Shown: positions 1 to 4,745 of the stretch, piece after piece
How positions within the stretch are numbered: the stretch's first letter is position 1
Layout of the letters: the number at the start of each line of letters is the position of its first letter
Origin: Betaproteobacteria bacterium RBG_16_58_11
GTDB lineage: Bacteria > Pseudomonadota > Gammaproteobacteria > Burkholderiales > Thiobacteraceae
DNA length: 10,418 nt
Direction: 5' to 3'
Assembly (NCBI GenBank): GCA_001770235.1
Contig: MEQN01000032.1
Span: 1-10,418 of the forward strand
Made by a program: the position numbers and the translations under genes
Notes under the pieces: model-generated
Databases searched by the model: none
Told to the model about the DNA's origin: nothing
What the model saw: only the letters and a program-made list of their open reading frames with translations

Positions 1-63
1 GTATTCCAGAATGGTGCGGGTACCCAACTTCACCTCCGCCGTCACTTGCAGAGTACCAAAGGA

Positions 64-143
64 CTAAAAGGGGTCAGCTTCGCTTTGCTTTTTCTCATGA
101 TCGCCATATCCATCCTCTCCTGTTCAGAATCCAAAATCGGTTT
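64..143. repeat. Imperfect direct repeat, copy 1 (upstream of higBA)
   Basis: About 80 bases closely match 979-1056. Shared blocks include the start (ctaaa-gggg), gcttcgctttg, a T-rich run followed by tgatc, and the nearly identical end cctgttcagaatc-aaatcgg. Differences are scattered substitutions and a few one-base gaps. With copy 2 it brackets the HigB/HigA module exactly, with almost nothing else in between. The repeat carries no gene I recognise. The block AAGGGGTCAG resembles ends seen near IS200-like/REP-associated transposases in other genomes, but that link is from memory and only suggestive. Confidence 0.75.
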
Positions 144-300
144 GTGTTTCTGTATCGATGGGTTGATCCGCTTTGCCTGCCGGTCTGCCCGGTCGCTTCT
201 GTGTACGTCTGATTACCACCGCCGCATATCTTGTCGCTGAAACGATCTCCGCCCAGCGGCTGCAAGCTTACTCATAAGCCCGTCCACAAGAGCTTGATGC

Positions 301-310
301 TTTACGTAAA
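301..310. promoter_or_regulatory. Candidate higBA operator palindrome
   Basis: TTTACGTAAA is a perfect 10-base palindrome ending 18 bases before the GTG start of the toxin gene. Type II modules of this family usually repress themselves through the HTH antitoxin binding a palindrome over the promoter, so the position fits. The promoter hexamers are weak: TTGATG at 294-299 and TACTAT at 314-319 are too close together for a standard sigma-70 promoter. The operator role is inferred from position and symmetry only. Confidence 0.45.
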
Positions 311-328
311 ACATACTATTCTTGACGG

Positions 329-610
329 GTGATCAAGACCTTCGCCGACAAGTCCACTGCCGCCATTTTTAGCGGGTTGATGGCCAAAAAGCTGCCGCCT
401 GCGATCTGCAAACGCGCACGGGAAAAACTGGACATGCTGCACCGGGCGCGCACGCTGAACGATCTGCGCGTGCCGCCCGCGAACCGGCTGGAGGCACTGG
501 CTGGCAACCGTAAGGGATTTTGGAGCATCCGCATCAATAATCAGTGGCGCGTGTGCTTTCGTTTTGAGAACGGAGACGCCTTTGACGTTGAGATCGTGGA
601 TTACCATTAG
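329..610 (+). CDS. higB: HigB-type toxin (RelE/ParE superfamily)
   Basis: A 93-residue protein with the signature of the HigB (plasmid maintenance toxin, RelE-like) family. It opens MIKTFADKSTAAIFSG, has a middle helix RAREKLDMLHRARTLNDL, and then PPANRLEALAGNRKGFWSIR, NNQWRVCFRF and a final VEIVDYH strand. These toxins are ribosome-dependent mRNA endonucleases that cut translated messages in the cytoplasm. The conserved basic and aromatic residues of the C-terminal sheet (R in SIRINNQWR, the final H of DYH) are present, so the toxin looks intact. The start is GTG; it gives the canonical family N-terminus, but the upstream Shine-Dalgarno is weak, which would keep toxin output low. The antitoxin gene follows 9 bases after the stop, in the toxin-first order typical of higBA. 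Confidence 0.9.
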   Translation: MIKTFADKSTAAIFSGLMAKKLPPAICKRAREKLDMLHRARTLNDLRVPPANRLEALAGNRKGFWSIRINNQWRVCFRFENGDAFDVEIVDYH

Positions 611-619
611 GAGGCTGTT

Positions 620-973
620 ATGAGTATTCGCATTGAGGATTTGCCGGGGATGGATTTCTCGGATGTGGCGACCAAGAAGCGTATTCCGCCCACCCATCCG
701 GGTGACATTTTGTTGCACGATTTCCTGGAGCCCTTGAACATGAGCGCCAATGTGCTGGCGACGGCCTTGCATGTGCCGGCCAACCGAATTACGGGCATCT
801 TGAACCATACCCGCGGTGTTTCGGCGGATACGGCATTGCGCTTGGCGCGCTATTTCGGCAACTCGCCCGAATTCTGGCTGGGCTTGCAGGCGGATTTCGA
901 TTTGAGAACTGCGCAGGCCGAGATCGGCCGCAAGTTGGAGAAGGAGATCGCGCCTTACCCGGCAGCGGCATAG
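620..973 (+). CDS. higA: HigA-type antitoxin (XRE-family HTH)
   Basis: A 117-residue HigA-family antitoxin. The family hallmark is visible: PPTHPGDILLHDFLEPL, then an XRE helix-turn-helix at about residues 28-80 (VLATALHVPANRITGILN, then DTALRLARYFGNSPEFWLGLQ). The HTH binds DNA and the protein neutralises the upstream HigB toxin and represses the operon. A perfect AGGAGG (609-614) overlaps the toxin stop codon and sits 5 bases before the ATG. Antitoxin translation is therefore much better primed than toxin translation. The C-terminal tail beyond the HTH is charged (about residues 95-111). The stop is followed within 6 bases by the second copy of the flanking direct repeat, so the module is tightly bounded. 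Confidence 0.92.
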   Translation: MSIRIEDLPGMDFSDVATKKRIPPTHPGDILLHDFLEPLNMSANVLATALHVPANRITGILNHTRGVSADTALRLARYFGNSPEFWLGLQADFDLRTAQAEIGRKLEKEIAPYPAAA

Positions 974-978
974 CTGAG

Positions 979-1056
979 CTAAAGGGGGCGGCTTCGCTTT
1001 GTCTTTTTTCTTGATCACCACATTCATCCCCCCTGTTCAGAATCAGAAATCGGTTT
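979..1056. repeat. Imperfect direct repeat, copy 2 (downstream of higBA)
   Basis: The partner of 64-143, in the same orientation, starting 6 bases after the higA stop. The best-conserved part is the last 26 or so bases (cctgttcagaatc to the end). The pair encloses about 840 bases holding only higB and higA. It may mark the borders of an inserted cassette or be two relics of one dispersed repeat. Confidence 0.75.
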
Positions 1057-1113
1057 TGGACAGGGTGCAGTAAGTTGCTTACCTGTCGATTCCATCCCGA
1101 TCAAGCGCGAGAT

Positions 1114-1136
1114 AAGGCATATGCCTCATATGCCTT
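1114..1136. repeat. Perfect inverted repeat between the two TA modules
   Basis: AAGGCATATG and CATATGCCTT are perfect 10-base arms around a 3-base centre (CCT). No T-run follows on either strand, so it is not a typical intrinsic terminator. It lies 84 bases upstream of the VapB-like start. It could be a distal operator for that module or a leftover of the element that carried the modules. Confidence 0.6.
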
Positions 1137-1158
1137 AAGTGCAAGGCTATCTGCGAGC

Positions 1159-1202
1159 TTGCATCAGCCCCCTTATACGTATAGAATATTTTTATTCATA
1201 CG
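1159..1202 (+). promoter_or_regulatory. Candidate promoter and operator of the VapBC-like module
   Basis: TTGCAT (1159-1164) and TAGAAT (1182-1187) are separated by 17 bases, giving a weak -35 and a good -10. The -10 is overlapped by two symmetric elements: the palindrome TATACGTATA (1174-1183) and a broader inverted repeat with arms CGTATAGAAT (1178-1187) and ATTCATACG (1194-1202), one base imperfect. This is the expected arrangement for autorepression by the antitoxin. The promoter and operator are inferred from sequence only. Confidence 0.5.
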
Positions 1203-1220
1203 CACATCGGGGTATTTATT

Positions 1221-1454
1221 ATGAGCGCAACCAAATTAACACTGCTCGTCGAAAAAGAAATCGTCGAGCACGCCAAGCGCTATAGCGAGCAGCATGGCAC
1301 CAGTTTATCGCGGCTGGTCTCGCAGGCCCTAGCGCACTTGCCAACGGATGGGCCCACGCTGTCGCCTGCGGTCAGCCGCCTTGTCGGCCTCTTGCCTGCC
1401 AACATCTCCATTGAGGAGCATCGGGCCTATCTAAGCAAAAAGCACGCTCTGTGA
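1221..1454 (+). CDS. VapB-like antitoxin, DUF6364-type
   Basis: A 77-residue protein whose first 40 residues (KLTLLVEKEIVEHAKRY, then GTSLSRLVSQAL) have the strand-helix-helix pattern of a ribbon-helix-helix DNA-binding fold. They match the DUF6364 antitoxin-like family commonly paired with PIN-domain toxins. The remaining tail (about residues 45-77, including IEEHRAYLSKKHAL) would be the toxin-binding segment. The Shine-Dalgarno is weak (GGGGT about 8-12 bases before the ATG). The stop codon overlaps the toxin start by 4 bases (GTGA at 1451-1454), so the two are translationally coupled and antitoxin is made first. It probably represses its own promoter through the palindromes just upstream. 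Confidence 0.8.
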   Translation: MSATKLTLLVEKEIVEHAKRYSEQHGTSLSRLVSQALAHLPTDGPTLSPAVSRLVGLLPANISIEEHRAYLSKKHAL

Positions 1455-1852
1455 AGCTCTTGCTCGATACCAATGTGGTGCTGGACGTGCTCGCAGCACG
1501 CGAGCCGTATTTAAAAGCCAGCGCACAAACTTTGGCGCTGGTTGAGCAGGGAAAGGTAAAAGGTTTTATCGCCGCGCATAGCGTCACTACGATCCATTAT
1601 TTGCTTAGTAAGCACTTAAGCCGCAAGCGCGCGCAAGCGGCCATTGTGCAGTTACTCAATGTGTTGCAAGTCGCGCCTGTTGATCAAGGGGTGATCTTGC
1701 AAGCGCTGTCTCTCGGCTGGCCAGGTTTCGAGGATGCGGTGCAGGCCGCCGCCGCGCTAAACGTCAAAGCTACCCACCTCATCACACGCAACCCACGCGA
1801 CTTCAAAACGCTTCCTATCGAAGTGCTCACGCCCGAAGAGTTTTTACGGTAG
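1451..1852 (+). CDS. PIN-domain toxin, VapC-like RNase
   Basis: A 133-residue PIN-domain protein. PIN toxins are Mg-dependent ribonucleases that usually cut tRNA or rRNA to stop growth. The acidic active-site residues are in place: D6 in LLLDTN, the acidic pair E94-D95 in FEDAVQAAAA, and the C-terminal TRNPRDF with D117. The central SVTTIHYLL segment is also typical. The nuclease therefore looks intact. The GTG start overlaps the antitoxin stop (GTGA) and gives the standard PIN N-terminus MKLLLDTN. Length is normal for single-domain VapC proteins. The paired DUF6364-like gene upstream supports the toxin-antitoxin reading. The RNA target cannot be read from sequence. Confidence 0.88.
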   Translation: MKLLLDTNVVLDVLAAREPYLKASAQTLALVEQGKVKGFIAAHSVTTIHYLLSKHLSRKRAQAAIVQLLNVLQVAPVDQGVILQALSLGWPGFEDAVQAAAALNVKATHLITRNPRDFKTLPIEVLTPEEFLR

Positions 1853-1890
1853 CTTTGCTGCCTTGCCCAGAGGGGTAATTTCGGACATAA

Positions 1891-1920
1891 TTGTCATCTT
1901 AAACAACGATTTCCGACTAT
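1891..1920 (+). promoter_or_regulatory. Possible promoter ahead of the Rieske oxygenase
   Basis: TTGTCA (1891-1896) is five-sixths of a consensus -35 and is followed after 18 bases by GACTAT, a poor -10. It sits in a short AT-rich island between the PIN toxin gene and the palindrome-rich block. If used, it would give a leader of more than 200 bases. This is a weak prediction. Confidence 0.25.
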
Positions 1921-1989
1921 TTTTATCGGACCAATTCGTTTGCAAAGGTGGTGCGGCCTCAACGGTCAGGGCAATTTCATTGCCGCGAC

Positions 1990-2110
1990 CGTTCCCCTCT
2001 CTCCTAGCTCTTCACCCGCGAGGGGTACGCCGGTGGGGCCCCGCTGCTGCGCAGCGACCCTTCCGCAGTCCCACAAGCGGGCGAGAGGGACTTAGGCTCG
2101 CTACGCGAGT
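1990..2110. repeat. GC-rich palindromic block upstream of the Rieske gene
   Basis: This stretch contains several symmetric elements in a row. They are the perfect palindrome GCTGCGCAGC (2046-2055), the hairpin CTCGC-TAC-GCGAG (2097-2109), and outer imperfect arms of the type cccctctc (1994-2001) against gcgagaggg (2081-2089). It reads like the dispersed palindromic intergenic elements common in proteobacteria. The oxygenase reading frame stays open through it, but the translated sequence is arginine/proline-rich and unlike the protein family, so I treat it as non-coding. Confidence 0.5.
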
Positions 2111-2159
2111 TTCATGGGTTACCGCCGCGCGCTTAACCCCCGGCCAAATAGGATGGTTT

Positions 2160-3263
2160 ATGTCTGATTTATCCACTTCCTCGGTGCTGCTGCCTACGGC
2201 AACGCAGCTCCCTATCGAGTGGTACTTCGATCCCAAGATTTACGATCTCGAAAAGCGATTGCTATTCGATCAGGGCCCAGGCTATCTCGGCCATGAGTTG
2301 ATGACGCCCAGGGTCGGCGATTATCACGTGCTCGACTGGCAGGACGAAGGCTGCGCGCTGGTGCACAACGAGCACGGCATTGCGCTGCTCTCCAATGTCT
2401 GCCGTCATCGCCAGGCCTTGATGCTCAAAGGCCGCGGCAACACCAAAAACATTGTGTGCCCGCTGCACCGCTGGACTTATGACATGAGCGGCAAGCTGAT
2501 GGGCGCGCCGCATTTCCCCGGCAACCCCTGCCTCAATCTGGGCAAGACCGAGCTGCAAAATTGGAACGGCCTGCTGTTTACCGGCCCGCGCAATATCGCG
2601 CACGATTTGAAAAATCTGGGCGTGCTGAAAGATTTGGACTTCTCCGGCTATATGCTGGATCAGGTCAAGATCGATCATCACCCGTTTAGCTGGAAAACGT
2701 TTATCGAGGTCTATCTCGAGGACTATCACGTCGCGCCCTTTCACCCCGGCTTGAGCCACTTCGTCAATTGTGACGAGTTGAAATGGGAATACGGCGACTG
2801 GTACAGCGTGCAAACCGTGGGCGTGCATAAAGCGCTGTCCAAGCCCGGCTCGCCGATCTATCAAAAATGGCACGAGCAAGTGCTGAAATACCAGGCGGGC
2901 CAAGCCCCGTCGCACGGCGCGATCTGGCTTACTTACTACCCGAATATTATGGTCGAGTGGTATCCGCATGTGCTGGTGGTGAGCACCGTGTGGCCGACCT
3001 CGGTCGAATCCTGCATCAATGTAGTCGAGTTTTATTACCCGGAAGACATCGCGCTGTTCGAGCGCGAATTCGTCGAAGCGGAGCAAGCGGCTTATCGCGA
3101 AACCGCAGTCGAAGACGACGAAATCTGCCAACGCATGCAAGACGGGCGCAAGGCCTTGTGGCTGCGCGGCGACAACGAAGCGGGGCCGTATCAATCGCCG
3201 ATGGAAGATGGCATGGTGCACTTCCACGAATTCCTGCGGCGGCAAATCTCGCCGCATTTGTAA
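2160..3263 (+). CDS. Rieske non-heme iron oxygenase, alpha subunit
   Basis: A 367-residue oxygenase of the ring-hydroxylating (RHO) alpha-subunit superfamily. The Rieske [2Fe-2S] motif is C81-x-H83 with C100-x2-H103 (CRHRQ then CPLHRW). The mononuclear iron site is in EDYHVAPFH, with ligands H190 and H195; the third ligand is probably an aspartate in VEDDEICQRMQDG (about 319-320). The acid three residues before H190, which relays electrons between sites, is glutamate (E187) rather than the more usual aspartate. I recall this variant in the carnitine/choline/glycine-betaine monooxygenase branch, so a quaternary-amine-type substrate is possible but unproven. The start is ATG 2160 with AGGA 7 bases upstream; an in-frame TTG at 1863 would add 99 non-family residues. 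No reductase or ferredoxin gene lies nearby, so electrons must come from a partner encoded elsewhere. Confidence 0.88.
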   Translation: MSDLSTSSVLLPTATQLPIEWYFDPKIYDLEKRLLFDQGPGYLGHELMTPRVGDYHVLDWQDEGCALVHNEHGIALLSNVCRHRQALMLKGRGNTKNIVCPLHRWTYDMSGKLMGAPHFPGNPCLNLGKTELQNWNGLLFTGPRNIAHDLKNLGVLKDLDFSGYMLDQVKIDHHPFSWKTFIEVYLEDYHVAPFHPGLSHFVNCDELKWEYGDWYSVQTVGVHKALSKPGSPIYQKWHEQVLKYQAGQAPSHGAIWLTYYPNIMVEWYPHVLVVSTVWPTSVESCINVVEFYYPEDIALFEREFVEAEQAAYRETAVEDDEICQRMQDGRKALWLRGDNEAGPYQSPMEDGMVHFHEFLRRQISPHL

Positions 3264-3269
3264 TGCTTC

Positions 3270-3406
3270 AACCACGGGGAGCACGGGGGACACGGGGAAG
3301 GCATCCAAAGCTATCGTCGAAAGGGATGACTTCTTTTACCTTACCGACAGCCGCAATATATTTAGTTATTTTCGCTTTCCCCGTGAACCCCGTGTCCCCC
3401 GTGGTT
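3270..3406. repeat. Long inverted repeat of cacgggg units
   Basis: Arms of 33 bases, 3270-3302 and 3374-3406, match as reverse complements at 28 of 33 positions, around a 71-base AT-richer centre. Each arm is itself built from three short near-repeats (ccacgggg, cacggggg, cacgggg). It fills the gap between the oxygenase stop and the transporter start, the right arm ending 7 bases before the ATG. The internal unit pattern resembles dispersed intergenic repeats seen in many environmental proteobacteria. It could fold into a long stem in RNA and affect transporter translation. Neither role is shown. Confidence 0.8.
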
Positions 3407-3413
3407 AACTAAA

Positions 3414-4256
3414 ATGAAATCCTCCTGGATGATCGTCGCCGGATTTTTATTCGGCCTCATGGGCGTGTTCGTCAAACTGGGCGCGCAGCATTTTTCCAGC
3501 GCCGAATTGGTGTTTTACCGCTCCCTGATCGGCCTCGTGGTGATCTACGGCATCGTGCGCGTGCAAGGTCTCTCGCTCGCTACGCCGCATGTCGCCAGCC
3601 ACGTTTGGCGCGGCCTGTCGGGCTTCTTCGCCTTGATGTTGTTTTTTTACGCGATCAGCGCCCTGCCGCTCGCGACCGCGATCACCCTCAACTACACCTC
3701 GCCGCTGTTCCTGGCCTTGCTGCTCACGTTCTGGCTCAAGGAAAAGCCCCACTGGTGGCTGATCGGCGCCATTCTGGTGGGTTTTGTTGGCGTTGTATTG
3801 CTGTTGCGCCCGAACCTGCATACCGAACAAATCATCGGTGGTGTGATGGGGCTGACTTCGGGGTTTTTAGCTGGCATTGCCTACCTGAATGTGAAGCAAC
3901 TCGGCGCGCTGGGTGAACCCGATTGGCGCGTGGTGTTTTACTTCACCTTGATCTGCACGATCGGCGCCGGGGCGTGGATGTTGATTCATCAATTCCACGC
4001 CTTGAGTTGGCGCACCTTACCCATCCTCTTGGGCTTGGGCACCACCGCGACCTTGGCGCAACTCGCCATGACCCGTGCTTACCGCGTCGGTAAAACGCTG
4101 GTGGTCGGCAGCCTCGCCTACAGCACGGTGATTTTCGCCAGCTTGTTCGGTATTGTGATCTTCGGCGAGACCTTGCCGCTCTCGGCCTGGCTCGCCATCG
4201 CGCTCATTATCGCCAGCGGCATCGCCAGCACCCTGGCAAGCCCCCACGCGAAATAG
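3414..4256 (+). CDS. EamA-family (DMT superfamily) transporter
   Basis: A 280-residue inner-membrane protein with about ten hydrophobic helices arranged as two EamA repeats (about residues 5-130 and 140-275). Characteristic pieces are FLFGLMGVFVKLGAQ and SSAELVFYRSLIG at the start, YAISALPLATAITLNYTSPLF and WLKEKPHWWLIGAILVGFVGVVLL in repeat 1, and ARAY-like TRAYRVGKTLVVGSLAYSTVIFA with FGETLPLSAWLAIALIIASG in repeat 2. The family exports metabolites or amino acids; the substrate cannot be predicted. The start ATG lies just after the right arm of the long inverted repeat, without a clear Shine-Dalgarno (a second ATG at 3429 is no better). It may be read through from the oxygenase gene or have its own promoter hidden in the repeat centre. 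Confidence 0.88.
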   Translation: MKSSWMIVAGFLFGLMGVFVKLGAQHFSSAELVFYRSLIGLVVIYGIVRVQGLSLATPHVASHVWRGLSGFFALMLFFYAISALPLATAITLNYTSPLFLALLLTFWLKEKPHWWLIGAILVGFVGVVLLLRPNLHTEQIIGGVMGLTSGFLAGIAYLNVKQLGALGEPDWRVVFYFTLICTIGAGAWMLIHQFHALSWRTLPILLGLGTTATLAQLAMTRAYRVGKTLVVGSLAYSTVIFASLFGIVIFGETLPLSAWLAIALIIASGIASTLASPHAK

Positions 4257-4268
4257 CCGCGGTTCCCC

Positions 4269-4274
4269 TATAAT
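4269..4274 (+). promoter_or_regulatory. Possible -10 element of the STAS gene
   Basis: A perfect TATAAT lies 32 bases before the ATG of the next gene, in a short gap after the transporter stop. No recognisable -35 sits 16-18 bases upstream (the sequence there is GC-rich end of the transporter gene), so the call rests on the -10 alone. Confidence 0.35.
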
Positions 4275-4306
4275 GAAATCAAACCAAAAAACAAAGGCCA
4301 CTCATC

Positions 4307-4654
4307 ATGATCAGCACCGCAATAGATAAAAACCTTGTCAGCATTTCCGTATTGGGCGAATTCACGCTGGCCGATTTCAAGGAATTCGAGGAACACATCC
4401 TGTATGGCGTCAAGCTCGAAGGCCGCGTCAACTTGCTCATCGATTTGCGCGATATGGTGAATTACACCGTGGATGTGATGTGGGAAGAGATCAAATTCAC
4501 CCGCGCCCACGAACGCGAATTCGGCAAGGTGGCGGTGGTCACCGAAGATCAATGGATCACCTGGACCGCCTGGCTGCAACGCTTTTTCGTGGATGCCGAT
4601 ATCGAGGTGTTTGCCGATTACGATGCAGCGGTCAACTGGATTCAAGCAACCTAA
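4307..4654 (+). CDS. SpoIIAA-like STAS-fold protein
   Basis: A 115-residue cytoplasmic protein of the SpoIIAA-like (STAS-related) family. Pattern features are the alternating strand/helix start, the strand VNLLIDLRDM near residue 45, the family-typical MWEEIKFTRAHEREFGKVAV around residues 59-78, and EDQWITWTAWLQRFF before a final IEVFADYDAAVNWI. This family is widespread in proteobacteria, and its molecular role is mostly undefined. The W-E-x-x-K-F stretch is more like the SpoIIAA-like stand-alone family than like anti-anti-sigma factors, and no phosphorylatable DS-GL serine motif is evident. AAAGG (4293-4297) precedes the ATG by 9 bases. The diguanylate cyclase gene starts 91 bases downstream, with no evidence of functional linkage. 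Confidence 0.82.
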   Translation: MISTAIDKNLVSISVLGEFTLADFKEFEEHILYGVKLEGRVNLLIDLRDMVNYTVDVMWEEIKFTRAHEREFGKVAVVTEDQWITWTAWLQRFFVDADIEVFADYDAAVNWIQAT

Positions 4655-4745
4655 TTCACCGGCCCGGCATTACCAAGGTTTAAGTAGCATCGCCGTGCAT
4701 TAGCCTCTAGCCTATTGGTGTTTGTCACGCTTGAGGCAAAGCGCC

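Larger units (their letters stand above)
1..328. other. Non-coding stretch before the first toxin gene
   Basis: I see no convincing gene here. A 64-codon open frame (46-240) begins with TTG, lacks a ribosome-binding site and runs through the direct repeat, so I do not call it. The stretch holds repeat copy 1 (64-143) and, close to the toxin start, the 10-base palindrome TTTACGTAAA. Confidence 0.6.

Noticed and set aside
46..240. 64-codon plus-strand frame with a hydrophobic, signal-like start
   Set aside because: TTG start without a ribosome-binding site; the hydrophobic part is a translation of the direct repeat and the rest has no recognisable pattern.
302..1027. 241-codon minus-strand frame antisense to higBA, starting inside repeat copy 2
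   Set aside because: It lies opposite two well-recognised toxin-antitoxin genes and its translation is arginine/glutamine-rich with no family features.
64..1056. Integron cassette with attC sites around higBA
   Set aside because: The flanking repeats lack the GTTRRRY/RYYYAAC core sites and the internal symmetry expected of attC, and no integrase is in the window.
1863..2159. 99-codon N-terminal extension of the oxygenase
   Set aside because: TTG start, runs through palindromic DNA, and the peptide is unlike the family; ATG 2160 has a proper ribosome-binding site and gives a normal length.
2262..3308. 348-codon minus-strand frame
   Set aside because: Antisense shadow of the Rieske oxygenase; His/Val/Arg-rich composition typical of a reverse reading of a GC-rich gene.
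3270..3406. Possible CRISPR-like or intrinsic terminator structure
   Set aside because: The units are inverted arms of short near-repeats without regular spacers, and no T-run follows the stem.
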